A model generated the notes under the pieces. That model saw nothing but the letters and a program-made list of their open reading frames with translations. It did not search any database and was not told the DNA's origin. From the NCBI RefSeq assembly GCF_947498805.1, contig NZ_CANMLT010000005.1, positions 62,001 through 126,000 of the forward strand: a stretch of 64,000 nt of DNA. Reading direction: 5' to 3'. Source of the stretch: an uncultured Tenacibaculum sp. GTDB lineage: Bacteria; Bacteroidota; Bacteroidia; Flavobacteriales; Flavobacteriaceae. Both the position numbers and the translations under genes were made by a program. Position 1 is the first letter of the stretch, and the number at the start of each line of letters is the position of its first letter. Positions 44,865 through 54,200 of this stretch are shown here, piece by piece.

Positions 44865-47690
44865 TTGAAGTTACACAAATCTCTTATAACAGTTTTCATA
44901 TTTTGTCTGTATTGTTTTTCCTTAACAGCACAAACAAATACTATTGAAATCAAGGCAAAACTCCTTGAAGATAAACAACGATTATTTATACTTCAAAAAA
45001 CGGTGTTTTACAATAATTCTAAAGATACCTTAACCAATATCTTCTTACACAATTGGGCAAATAGCTTTAAGAATAACGATACACCTTTAGGGAAACGTTT
45101 TATGGAAGACTATAGAATGAACTTTTATTTTTCTAAAGAAGAAGACCGTGGTTATTCGGAAATTAACAATTTAACCGTTAACTACGAGCCAACATCTTTT
45201 AAGGAAGTTAAAAACAAACCCGATATTCTTGAAGTTCTCCTAAACAAAAAACTATATCCAAAAGACAGTGTTGTAATTAGTACTTCTTATGTTGTAAAAA
45301 TTCCAAACGCCAATTTTACGAGTTACGGTAAAACAAAAAACGGTTATCATTTAAGATTCTGGTATTTGACACCAGCTGTATATGACGGAGATTGGAATAC
45401 TATGAGCAACCTTAACATGGATGATCTGTTTCAAGAACCAACCAATTATAAAATTGAAATAGACATTCCTGAAAATCTTTCATTAGAAAGCAACCTATAT
45501 CAATACCACACTAAGAAAGAAGGAATTAATAGTTATTATTTAATAGGAACGGAAAAGAAAGATATTATTTTAAGCATAAATACACCTTCAAGATTCTTTT
45601 CCTTTCGAACCCATAATAAAGAAATAAAAACAGATGCTTTTAATGGAAAACTGTCCAAAAAAGAAATAACCGCCATAATAGATCAACAATTAAAATTTAT
45701 TGAAAACTATTTAGGTAAAAATCCGCACACCGAATTTTTTATAGACTCAAGAACAGTCAATAAAAACTCACTTAGAGAATTGTATGGTTTACCTAGTTGG
45801 TTAAAACCTTTTCCAAAAGCCTTTAGATGGGAAGTAAGTTTCTTTAAAGCTTTAACGAAAAAATATATCGATGATGCGTTAAATTTTAATAGGAGAAAAG
45901 ATTATTGGTTTGCAGATGGTTTAGAAACTTTTTTAATGATGGAGTATATGAAAAAATACTATCCAGATATTACCATCTTAGGAAAATATTCAAAATACTG
46001 GCCTATTAAGACGTATAATTTGGCTCAATTAAAACAAAATGATAAATACCCTTTTATTTATCAATTTAGTGCAAGAAAGTTTTTTGATCAACCTTTAAAT
46101 ACAAGAGCCGACTCCTTATCTAACTTTAATAGAAAAGTAGTAAGCAAATACAAAGCTGGATTAGGGTTTAAATATTTACAAGGCTTTATAGGAGACAGTA
46201 TTTTTAGAAAAACATTAAAACAGTTTTATCAACAAGAAAACTTTAAAACAACGTACAGTAATCTATTTACAGATATTCTTCAAGAAAACACTTCTAAAAA
46301 TTTAGATTGGTTTATAAATGATTATGTAAAAACAGATAAAAAGATAGATTATAAAATTAAAAAAGTAAGATTTTCAAAGAACAGAGATTCTTTATTAGTT
46401 ACTATAAAAAATAAAAGAAATGTAACAGCTCCTATTGCTTTATATGGTATTCAAAAGAAAAATATTGTTACCAAAACATGGATTCCAGGTATCGATTCTA
46501 CCAAAACAGTAAAAATAAAGCTTGGAAGTTTTAATAAGCTCGCCTTAAACTATGAGCAAATATATCCTGAACATAACTTTCTTGATAACTTCAGAAATGT
46601 AAACAATAGCATCATAAGCAAACCCTTGCAATTGCGTTTTTTCAAAGATGTAGAAAATCCCTATTACAATCAGATATTTTATTTCCCTGATTTTAAATAC
46701 AATTTATATGATGGCCTTATCATGGGAGTTACTTTTAACAATCAACCCATTATTACACGTAATTTTGAATTTAGAATTACACCAACCTATAGTACCAAAA
46801 GTCAAAATTTTACGGGGTCCTATCTTTTCGCGTACAATCACTTTTTTGAAAAATCGAAAATTTACAAAATTAGATATGGTATTAGCGGTAGTAACTTTCA
46901 TTATGCTCCAGAGCTAGGCTATAATACCTTTTATCCGTTTATTACACTACAATTTAGAAGAAATACTCTAAGAGATGTTGGGTCTCAATTTATATTAGGA
47001 AGACTTGTATATGTAAATAAAGAAGTTGCTCCAAACACACCTAAAACTGATAGAGATAACTATAAAATATTTAATTTAAGATACATTCACAGTAAACCCA
47101 ATGTAATACATAGATTACAATATGCAGTAAACGCAGAGTTTGCTACTAACTTTTCAAAACTATCTACAGATATTAGATATCGTCAGTTTTTTGATCTACA
47201 ACGAAGTTTTGATGTTCGTTTTTTTGGTGGGGTTTTTACTCATAACAATACCGAGGGAGACTATTTTAGTTTTGGTCTAAACAGAGGTACAGATTATTTA
47301 TTTGAACAAAATTTATTTGGAAGATCTGAGAGTTCTGGAATATTTAGTCAACAATTTGTAGTTGCAGATGGTGGGTTTAAATCTAATTTTGACAAACCAT
47401 ACTTTGCCAATCAATTTATTGCTTCTGTTAATACAAGTGTGAGTATATGGAAATGGGCAGAAGTATATAATGACTTTGCTTTATTAAAAAATAGAGGTGA
47501 CAATGCAAAGTTCTTTTATGAAAATGGAATTCGCCTAAATTTTGTACCAAATATCTTTGAATTTTACTTCCCAATATACACAAATCAAGGTTTTGATATC
47601 ACTAAAGAAGCATATCCAGCCAAGATTAAATTTATAATTACAACGAATCTAGACCAGATTTATAATTTTATTCGAAGAGGAATTTTATAA
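44865..47690 (+). CDS. M1 aminopeptidase-like exported protein lacking HExxH
   Basis: Protein of 941 residues with a signal peptide (ends SLTAQ, about residue 22). The N-terminal half looks like M1-type peptidases of Bacteroidota (beta-rich domain, then WFADGLETFLMMEYMKKYYPD, the counterpart of the WLxEGxASY segment). No HExxH zinc motif is present: the expected place reads RWEVSFFKALTKKYIDDAL. The C-terminal 350 residues have alternating aromatic strands (YDGLIMGVTFNN, KFIITTNLDQIYNFIRRGIL) like an outer membrane beta-barrel. I read it as a catalytically dead M1 homologue fused to a barrel-like domain. TTG start inferred from the signal peptide. Confidence 0.75.
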   Translation: MKLHKSLITVFIFCLYCFSLTAQTNTIEIKAKLLEDKQRLFILQKTVFYNNSKDTLTNIFLHNWANSFKNNDTPLGKRFMEDYRMNFYFSKEEDRGYSEINNLTVNYEPTSFKEVKNKPDILEVLLNKKLYPKDSVVISTSYVVKIPNANFTSYGKTKNGYHLRFWYLTPAVYDGDWNTMSNLNMDDLFQEPTNYKIEIDIPENLSLESNLYQYHTKKEGINSYYLIGTEKKDIILSINTPSRFFSFRTHNKEIKTDAFNGKLSKKEITAIIDQQLKFIENYLGKNPHTEFFIDSRTVNKNSLRELYGLPSWLKPFPKAFRWEVSFFKALTKKYIDDALNFNRRKDYWFADGLETFLMMEYMKKYYPDITILGKYSKYWPIKTYNLAQLKQNDKYPFIYQFSARKFFDQPLNTRADSLSNFNRKVVSKYKAGLGFKYLQGFIGDSIFRKTLKQFYQQENFKTTYSNLFTDILQENTSKNLDWFINDYVKTDKKIDYKIKKVRFSKNRDSLLVTIKNKRNVTAPIALYGIQKKNIVTKTWIPGIDSTKTVKIKLGSFNKLALNYEQIYPEHNFLDNFRNVNNSIISKPLQLRFFKDVENPYYNQIFYFPDFKYNLYDGLIMGVTFNNQPIITRNFEFRITPTYSTKSQNFTGSYLFAYNHFFEKSKIYKIRYGISGSNFHYAPELGYNTFYPFITLQFRRNTLRDVGSQFILGRLVYVNKEVAPNTPKTDRDNYKIFNLRYIHSKPNVIHRLQYAVNAEFATNFSKLSTDIRYRQFFDLQRSFDVRFFGGVFTHNNTEGDYFSFGLNRGTDYLFEQNLFGRSESSGIFSQQFVVADGGFKSNFDKPYFANQFIASVNTSVSIWKWAEVYNDFALLKNRGDNAKFFYENGIRLNFVPNIFEFYFPIYTNQGFDITKEAYPAKIKFIITTNLDQIYNFIRRGIL

Positions 47691-47775
47691 AACATTCAAT
47701 AAAAATCTATTTTTTTGCTTTTTTTTGAATTATTCTCAATAATAACTAAAATTTTTAAATATCAATTAAAAAAAC

Positions 47776-47783
47776 TATCTTTG
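47776..47783 (+). promoter_or_regulatory. -7 box of the 2-oxoacid dehydrogenase gene
   Basis: TATCTTTG matches TAnnTTTG and lies 25 bp before the ATG at 47808. Confidence 0.6.
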
Positions 47784-47807
47784 TAAGCGTATCAAAAATA
47801 GTAGATT

Positions 47808-50261
47808 ATGACGCAGAATACCGAACTAGCTAACACTCAACAACTTTCTTTTGAAGATTTTAAAAATGAAGTTTTAAACGACTATCGCATTGCTCGTATA
47901 AGTCGTGAATGTAGTTTACTCGGAAGACGTGAAGTTTTAACAGGAAAAGCTAAATTCGGAATTTTTGGTGACGGTAAAGAAGTACCTCAATTAGCAATGG
48001 CCAAAGCATTTAAAAATGGAGATTTTAGATCAGGGTATTATCGTGATCAAACTTTTATGATGGCTATTGGTGAATTAAATCCACAACAATTTTTTGCTGG
48101 ATTATATGCACATACAGATATTAATATAGAACCTATGTCTGCTGGGCGTCAAATGGGAGGTCATTTCGCTACTCATTCTTTAGATGAAAATGGTGACTGG
48201 AAAAACCTTACTGCGCAAAAAAACTCTTCTGCAGATATCTCTCCAACCGCAGGGCAAATGCCGCGTTTGTTAGGATTGGCACAGGCTTCTAAAATCTACA
48301 GAAATGTAAAAGGTTTAGAAAATCACACCAACTTTTCTAATAAAGGAAACGAAGTTGCTTGGGGAACGATAGGTAACGCAAGTACGAGTGAAGGTTTGTT
48401 TTTTGAAACCATCAATGCTGCTGGGGTTTTACAAGTACCAATGGTTATGAGTGTTTGGGATGATGAATATGGAATCTCTGTACATGCACGCCACCAAACT
48501 ACTAAAGAAAATATTTCAGAAATATTAAAAGGATTCCAAAGAGACGATGAAAATAACGGATATGAAATTTTTGTTGTTAATGGTTGGAATTATGTTGAAT
48601 TAATCGACACTTATAATAAAGCTGCAAAAGTAGCTAGAGAAGAGCATGTACCTGTTTTAATTCATGTAAAAGAATTAACACAACCTCAAGGACACTCTAC
48701 TTCTGGTTCTCACGAACGTTATAAATCAAAAGAACGCTTACAATGGGAGCAAGAATTTGATTGTATTGCTCAAATGAGAAAATGGATTTTAGAGTTCGAA
48801 CTTGAAGATGAAAATGGAGCTACTTTAAAATTTATTGATTCAGAAGAAGAGTTAATTGCCATTGATAAAGCAGCTAAAAAAGAAGTAAGCAAAGCAAAGC
48901 GTGATGCTTGGGGAGCTTTTACAAATGAAATAAAATCAGAAGTATCTAGTGCTATTGATTTATTAGAAAGAGTTGCTCAAAAAAGTAGTAATGGTACGTT
49001 TATTTCAAAATACAAAAACGATTTAGGGGCTATTGATGAACCTATTAGAAAAGATATTTTAGTTGCAGCACGTAAAAGTTTACGTCATTTAAAAGAAGAA
49101 AACTTTGCTGAAAAAATAGAACTACAAAATTTTATTAAAAGCGCTATTGATAATGCTGCTGTTAAATACTCAGCGCATTTATTAAGTGAATCAGATAAAG
49201 CTGCTCAAAATATTTCTGCAAATGCACCTACCTATGCATCAGAAAAAAACATGGTAGATGCTCGTATTATTATGCGAGATAATTTTGATGCCATCTTTGA
49301 AAAACACCCAGATGCTTTAGTTTTTGGTGAAGATGCTGGTCATATTGGAGATGTAAACCAAGGCTTAGAAGGATTACAAGAGAAATTCGGAGAACTACGT
49401 GTTTCAGACACAGGAATTCGTGAAGCAACAATTTTAGGACAAGGTATTGGAATGGCAATGCGTGGATTACGTCCAATAGCTGAAATTCAATATTTAGATT
49501 ACCTTTTATATGCTTTACAAATAATGAGTGACGACTTAGCAACACTTCGTTACCGTACTTTTGGAAAGCAAAAGGCACCGTTAATTATTCGTACTCGTGG
49601 ACACAGATTAGAAGGAATCTGGCATTCGGGATCACCAATGGGTGGAATTATTAATAACATTCGTGGAATTCATGTATTAGTTCCTAGAAACATGACCAAA
49701 GCCGCTGGTTTTTATAACACGATGTTAGAAAGTGATGATCCTGCTTTAATTGTTGAATGTTTAAATGGATACCGTTTAAAAGAAGAACTACCTACAAACT
49801 TAGGAGAATTTAAAACACCTATTGGAGTAGTAGAAACTATTAAAGAAGGAACCGACATTACCATTGTTTCTTATGGTTCTACACTAAGAATTGTTGAAGA
49901 AGCTGCTAAAGATTTAGCGCAAGTTGGAATTTCTGTAGAAATTGTAGATGCGCAAAGTTTATTACCTTTTGACATTAACCATGACACTGTACAATCGGTT
50001 GCTAAAACAAACCGTTTATTAGTTGTTGATGAGGATGTACCAGGTGGAGCTTCTGCTTATTTATTACAAGAAATTGTAGAAAATCAAAATGGTTACCGTC
50101 ATTTAGATAGCAAACCACAAACATTAACTGCAAAAGCACATAGACCTGCATATGGTACCGATGGAGATTATTTCTCTAAACCATCTGCTGAAGATATTTT
50201 TGAAAAAGTATATGAGATTATGCATGAAGCTAATCCTCAAAAATTCAAAAGCTTATATTAA
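47808..50261 (+). CDS. 2-oxoacid (branched-chain type) dehydrogenase E1, alpha-beta fusion
   Basis: Thiamine diphosphate-dependent E1 component of 817 residues that decarboxylates 2-oxoacids and loads the lipoyl E2. The alpha half (about 1-400) contains SAGRQMGGHFATHS, GNASTSEGLFFETINAAGVLQVPM and DDEYGISV. The beta half (about 470-817) contains FGEDAGHIGDVNQGLEGLQEKFG, GIREATILGQGIGMAMRG and VVDEDVPGGASAYLLQEI. The fused form is typical of Bacteroidota. No E2 or E3 gene is adjacent. The substrate (branched-chain 2-oxoacids versus pyruvate) is inferred from the family. Confidence 0.92.
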   Translation: MTQNTELANTQQLSFEDFKNEVLNDYRIARISRECSLLGRREVLTGKAKFGIFGDGKEVPQLAMAKAFKNGDFRSGYYRDQTFMMAIGELNPQQFFAGLYAHTDINIEPMSAGRQMGGHFATHSLDENGDWKNLTAQKNSSADISPTAGQMPRLLGLAQASKIYRNVKGLENHTNFSNKGNEVAWGTIGNASTSEGLFFETINAAGVLQVPMVMSVWDDEYGISVHARHQTTKENISEILKGFQRDDENNGYEIFVVNGWNYVELIDTYNKAAKVAREEHVPVLIHVKELTQPQGHSTSGSHERYKSKERLQWEQEFDCIAQMRKWILEFELEDENGATLKFIDSEEELIAIDKAAKKEVSKAKRDAWGAFTNEIKSEVSSAIDLLERVAQKSSNGTFISKYKNDLGAIDEPIRKDILVAARKSLRHLKEENFAEKIELQNFIKSAIDNAAVKYSAHLLSESDKAAQNISANAPTYASEKNMVDARIIMRDNFDAIFEKHPDALVFGEDAGHIGDVNQGLEGLQEKFGELRVSDTGIREATILGQGIGMAMRGLRPIAEIQYLDYLLYALQIMSDDLATLRYRTFGKQKAPLIIRTRGHRLEGIWHSGSPMGGIINNIRGIHVLVPRNMTKAAGFYNTMLESDDPALIVECLNGYRLKEELPTNLGEFKTPIGVVETIKEGTDITIVSYGSTLRIVEEAAKDLAQVGISVEIVDAQSLLPFDINHDTVQSVAKTNRLLVVDEDVPGGASAYLLQEIVENQNGYRHLDSKPQTLTAKAHRPAYGTDGDYFSKPSAEDIFEKVYEIMHEANPQKFKSLY

Positions 50262-50270
50262 GCACAAAAA

Positions 50271-50296
50271 AAAGCGACTTTTTTGAAAGTCGCTTT
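50271..50296. terminator. bidirectional terminator
   Basis: An 11-bp stem AAAGCGACTTT / AAAGTCGCTTT with loop TTTG, flanked by A8 and T8. It serves the plus-strand E1 gene and the convergent SH3 lipoprotein gene. Confidence 0.92.
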
Positions 50297-50317
50297 TTTT
50301 TATTTTATAAGTATTGT

Positions 50318-51082
50318 TTATTCTGATTTTTCAACCTCAGCTTTTACATCCTGAACATCAATCTCTGTATTCTTAGATTGATAATCTTTCACTTTATTCT
50401 TTATATTTTCAATAAATACAGATTCTGATAAATCTGAGTTATCCACGATTTCTTGTAGTGCCTGAATTCTTTCTGTCATGGTAGCTTTTTCATTAGCTAA
50501 CAAAGCATACTTAGCAGAAGCTATATCTACAGCATTTGTCGATATATTCGATGATTTAACCCATCCCTCTTCAATATATTCGCCGTCAGCTCTTTTTCCC
50601 TTTACCTTAATCCAATCTCCACTATTTTCAATAGTAGCAACGATATCCATTACACTGTATTTCTTATCTGTTTTGGTTAATAGATCAGGTCTTTTATAAA
50701 CCATTGCATCTTCTAAAAATGCCCCTACCTCACCATTAACAGCTAAAAGGCTTGCTCTAGTCCATCCTTCTTTACCATCAATAAGTCTTACTTTATAATA
50801 CAGCTTTTTTGTCTTTTCGTTGGTAGTTTCTTCTCCAAGTAAGGTAATTTTCTCACCTAAACTCATAGAAGTAATCCATTTTCCTTTTGGTTCTGGAGTT
50901 TCTCTGATAGACAACTTTTCTATCAAGCAAATAGCGTTATTAGCTTGTTCTGTTTCTTTTTCATGCAATTCAACCTTATTCTCTTTCGCAAGATTTTCTT
51001 TAGTTTCATTTGACTTTCCATTTTCCTTACAGCTTGTAAAGAAAAACGATACTGAAATAATAGCAATAAATATTCTTTTCAT
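50318..51082 (-). CDS. SH3-like domain lipoprotein
   Basis: Lipoprotein of 254 residues. The SpII signal ends in FFFTSC (Cys about 18). A Glu/Lys/Asn-rich linker is followed by two bacterial SH3-like modules, roughly 50-115 (ICLIEKLSIRETPEPKGKWITSMSLGEKITLLGEE ... GWTRASLL) and 120-180 (AMVYKRPDLLTKTDKKYSVMDIVATIENSGDWIKVKG ... EGWVKSS). A helical C-terminus completes it. Such modules bind peptidoglycan or other envelope ligands. The ligand is not known. Confidence 0.82.
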   Translation of the reverse strand: MKRIFIAIISVSFFFTSCKENGKSNETKENLAKENKVELHEKETEQANNAICLIEKLSIRETPEPKGKWITSMSLGEKITLLGEETTNEKTKKLYYKVRLIDGKEGWTRASLLAVNGEVGAFLEDAMVYKRPDLLTKTDKKYSVMDIVATIENSGDWIKVKGKRADGEYIEEGWVKSSNISTNAVDIASAKYALLANEKATMTERIQALQEIVDNSDLSESVFIENIKNKVKDYQSKNTEIDVQDVKAEVEKSE

Positions 51083-51134
51083 TTTAATAAATTTTCAACA
51101 AATATAATTTTTTACAATTACACAAGACCATTAA

Positions 51135-52409
51135 TTATACTTTCCTTAATAGAAAATTACCAATTGCACATTTCATACATTTTTTTGAATTACAATACTG
51201 ACTCTTTAATTCCAGTAACCCTTGGGTATCAAAGGCGTTTTGAGCAACAATCTTTACTTCTGAAAATTTCGTTATAATCGTATTTTGCTCACGCTTTATT
51301 TCTTTCAAAATGGCAAACAAGTCCTCATTTAAGGCTTCTCCTCTACTTCTTTTCCAAATAAATTTTAATGGGATAATGGTATTGATAATCAATAAATCTA
51401 TGAATGACTTTGTGAGTTTTTTATTCGATTTTTTAGAAGAATTTTCGAATGTGTAATGTGTTTTCCAAAACAAATCTACTTCCACAGAAAAATAAGTATA
51501 TAGCTCCTCTAAACTATTTATGTTCATTACATCAATAAACAAATTAGCATATTTATGATACAAGGCTATTAATTGTGCCAAACGGATAGTTGGAAAATTA
51601 GATGGACGCATTCTAAAGAACTGAAACTGTCCGTTAAACAATGGTCGCAATTGAAATTTTCTTTTGAGGTATTGATATTCTGTCTTTAACTTTAAAAAAT
51701 AAGGCTCTTCTCCAACATCCTCTAAAAATCCTGCCTGGCCAAAAAGCAAAGCAGACAATATTGTTTTATCATGTCTAACTTTTCTTATTAATGAAAATTC
51801 AAAAGATTGCGCTAAACTCAAAAAAGCTTCACCATTTACATTGAGTCCAAAGTTTTTTGCTAACAATTGAAAAAAGACAGCTTCAAAATCGTTATTTATT
51901 TCTTCCAATAGGCTTTGTACAAAAAGAGCTTTACGTTCTAAACGTTCAAAATACAATCGTTCCAACCAATTGTTTAATATAAAAGAATCTACTTCCGTAA
52001 TTTGCGATGCACAAGGAATCCAATTTTCGTTCTTAATAAAAAGCTTATAATAATTATGTAATACACTTTTATCAATAAAATCTTTCAGTACTAAAGTAGG
52101 TAATGGTCTATTGCTTTTTGTAAACACATTGGTATCATGTTCCCAAACCACATGCAAAACTACTGTGTCATAATTCGTATCTATTTCATGTTGATGTACA
52201 TACCAATCGGAGGATTTTACATGAATCTCTACGGTACCAACCCATAGTAGCTCATTAATTTTTATTTGTGCATTTAAAAAATCTGGACCTGCATTGGTAT
52301 TCAACGTTCCAGGCTTCAATATTTTCACTCTTTCACCTTGAACAGTAGTTAGCTTCTTAAAATCAAACAGTTGCTGTTTCCATATAAAATGTAAAAAGTT
52401 CTCTTTCAT
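51135..52409 (-). CDS. DUF2851 family protein
   Basis: Protein of 424 residues that begins MKENFLHFIWKQQLFDFKKLTTVQGERVKILKPGTLNTNAGPDFLNAQI, the hallmark of DUF2851. This family is widespread in Bacteroidota and has a PD-(D/E)XK-like core (NAGPDF ... GTVEIHVKSSDW). The C-terminus has a Cys cluster CNSKKCMKC. The nuclease-like fold is established for the family region by sequence pattern. The biological role is unknown. Confidence 0.88.
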   Translation of the reverse strand: MKENFLHFIWKQQLFDFKKLTTVQGERVKILKPGTLNTNAGPDFLNAQIKINELLWVGTVEIHVKSSDWYVHQHEIDTNYDTVVLHVVWEHDTNVFTKSNRPLPTLVLKDFIDKSVLHNYYKLFIKNENWIPCASQITEVDSFILNNWLERLYFERLERKALFVQSLLEEINNDFEAVFFQLLAKNFGLNVNGEAFLSLAQSFEFSLIRKVRHDKTILSALLFGQAGFLEDVGEEPYFLKLKTEYQYLKRKFQLRPLFNGQFQFFRMRPSNFPTIRLAQLIALYHKYANLFIDVMNINSLEELYTYFSVEVDLFWKTHYTFENSSKKSNKKLTKSFIDLLIINTIIPLKFIWKRSRGEALNEDLFAILKEIKREQNTIITKFSEVKIVAQNAFDTQGLLELKSQYCNSKKCMKCAIGNFLLRKV

Positions 52410-52498
52410 CTGTATTTGTATTTAGTATCAGATGCGATTCACTAGAAAACATAAAAATGGGTAGTACGTTATGACCATAGCACATCATAACATTTGAA

Positions 52499-52506
52499 TA
52501 TTTTTG
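52499..52506 (+). promoter_or_regulatory. -7 box of the redoxin membrane protein gene
   Basis: TATTTTTG lies 34 bp before the ATG at 52540. Confidence 0.5.
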
Positions 52507-52539
52507 TAAATTCACTCAATTTTTGTCGACCTTTAAGTT

Positions 52540-53367
52540 ATGAAAAATTTCATTAAATCTCTCTTCATTAGTGCATTTCCAGTATATGCCTTGGTTATTT
52601 TTACCAAAACACTCCTAACAAATAGCTTTTCATTGCATAATATTGGAGTACTTGTTTCGTCAATTGCAGTAGTATTATTTTTCTCAATGCTCTTTATAAA
52701 ACCAGTTGCCAGAACTACCAAAACATTAACCTTTTACTCAGCTTTAATAAGTATTGGTTTTGTATTAAACCTATTAGATTTCAATAGAGATTCTTTATTA
52801 ATTCCGCTTTCAATTGCTTTAGGCTGGTTAGCTTATTTAACTTGGTACTCTACTTTTAACTCAAGAGATATGTCTGTTTTAGACTTTGGAAAAAAACTTC
52901 CAGAATTCTCACTTGAAAACACAGAGAACGAAATGGTTAACAGTAACTCTTTTACAGGTGACTTTAAAATTTTCATCTTCTATCGTGGTAATTGGTGCCC
53001 GTTATGTATGGCTCAAATAAAAGAAGTAGTACGTGAATACAAAGAGCTTGAAAAAAGAAAGGTAGATATGTTATTAATAAGTTCTCAGCCTCATAAATTT
53101 ACCAAGAGCTTAGCCAAAAAACACCAAGTACCCTTTCATTTTCTAAGAGATATCGATAACAGAGTTGCCAAGCAATTAAAAATTATTCATGAAAACGGAC
53201 TTCCAGCAGGGTTTCAAGTATTAGGATATGAATCAGATGTCGTATTACCTACTGTAATTATTACTGACAAAAACGATAAAATAATCTTTGCTGACCTAAC
53301 AGATAACTATCGTGTACGACCAGAACCGGCAACTTTTCTAAGAATTATCGATAACTATAAAGGCTAG
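52540..53367 (+). CDS. membrane-anchored peroxiredoxin-like (AhpC/TSA) protein
   Basis: Protein of 275 residues. Four N-terminal membrane helices (about 8-27, 37-56, 66-85 and 92-110) precede a peroxiredoxin-like domain from about 125 with LPEFSLENTENEMV and the redox motif FYRGNWCPLCMAQIKEVV (CxxC). The FYRGxWCPxC form is typical of AhpC/TSA-like thiol reductases in Bacteroidota. The resolving partner is not evident. The role is probably thiol or peroxide chemistry at the membrane. Confidence 0.85.
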   Translation: MKNFIKSLFISAFPVYALVIFTKTLLTNSFSLHNIGVLVSSIAVVLFFSMLFIKPVARTTKTLTFYSALISIGFVLNLLDFNRDSLLIPLSIALGWLAYLTWYSTFNSRDMSVLDFGKKLPEFSLENTENEMVNSNSFTGDFKIFIFYRGNWCPLCMAQIKEVVREYKELEKRKVDMLLISSQPHKFTKSLAKKHQVPFHFLRDIDNRVAKQLKIIHENGLPAGFQVLGYESDVVLPTVIITDKNDKIIFADLTDNYRVRPEPATFLRIIDNYKG

Positions 53368-53425
53368 TTAATAGTAGTATCAATTTTTATAATGAAGTTA
53401 ACAGTCGATTTCTAATCTTCTATAG

Positions 53426-53433
53426 TATTTTTG
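53426..53433 (+). promoter_or_regulatory. -7 box of the nitroreductase gene
   Basis: TATTTTTG lies 18 bp before the ATG at 53451, leaving a short leader. Confidence 0.55.
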
Positions 53434-53450
53434 TTTCAAAATTATAACAC

Positions 53451-54080
53451 ATGAATAGTATAGAAAATTTACAATGGCGTTATGCTGTTAAAAAATTTGA
53501 CGAACATAAATCACTATCTACAGCACAAATCAATATTTTAAAAGAAGCTTTTAACTTAACAGCTACTTCATATGGTTTACAACCTGTAAAAATGGTGGTT
53601 ATTAATAACAAAGAATTACAACAACAATTGGTACCACATTCTTGGAACCAACAACAAGTAGCCCAAGCATCACATGTATTGGTTCTATGTATTCCAAAAG
53701 AGTTTACACAAGAAGATGTAGAAAACTACTTTACACTAGTAAAAAATGTTAGAAATACTCCAGACGAGATTTTAAATCCGTTTAAAGAAATGCTTTCTTC
53801 TTCTGTAGCTAGTAAAACACAAGAAGAGTTACGTAACTGGAACAAAAACCAAGCGTATATTGCTTTAGGAAATTTAATGACTGTTGCAGCCAATGAGCAA
53901 ATCGATTCTTGTCCAATGGAAGGATTTGTTCCTGAAAAATATGACGAAATATTAGATTTAGCACAACACAACTTAACCTCAGTATTAGTATTACCTGTTG
54001 GGTTTAGAGCTGAAGACGACTATATGAAAGATCTTAAAAAAGTTCGTAGAAAAACCGAAGAAGTTATTATAGAAATGTAA
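53451..54080 (+). CDS. nitroreductase-family NAD(P)H-dependent oxidoreductase
   Basis: FMN-dependent flavoprotein of 209 residues. Family features are LQWRYAVKKFDEHK (N-terminal FMN phosphate binding), LTATSYGLQPVKMVVI, and NQAYIALGNLMTVAANEQIDSCPMEGFVPEKYDEIL. These match the NfsB/YdgI-type enzymes that reduce nitroaromatics, quinones or other electron acceptors. The physiological substrate is unknown. Confidence 0.92.
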   Translation: MNSIENLQWRYAVKKFDEHKSLSTAQINILKEAFNLTATSYGLQPVKMVVINNKELQQQLVPHSWNQQQVAQASHVLVLCIPKEFTQEDVENYFTLVKNVRNTPDEILNPFKEMLSSSVASKTQEELRNWNKNQAYIALGNLMTVAANEQIDSCPMEGFVPEKYDEILDLAQHNLTSVLVLPVGFRAEDDYMKDLKKVRRKTEEVIIEM

Positions 54081-54092
54081 TTAATGTCACCT

Positions 54093-54124
54093 TGAGCGCA
54101 GTCGAAAGTTTTCAATTGCGCTCA
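54093..54124. repeat. REP-like inverted repeat or weak terminator
   Basis: TGAGCGCA and TGCGCTCA are perfect 8-bp arms separated by 16 bp, inside CACCTTGAGCGCAGTCGAAAG. This resembles a GC-rich intergenic palindrome that I recall as frequent in flavobacterial genomes (CTCGAGCGCAGTCGAGAGG-like). It lies just after the nitroreductase gene. Whether it is a dispersed repeat cannot be tested in one window. Confidence 0.45.
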
Positions 54125-54200
54125 TTTGATAGCTATCTTCCTTGCCAACATTTAATTTATAGTTACAATTTAGTACATTCGTAATTCATAATTTAACTGT

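Noticed and set aside
46704..46917. Small ORFs on both strands inside the M1-like gene
   Set aside because: They are shadows of a long continuous coding frame.
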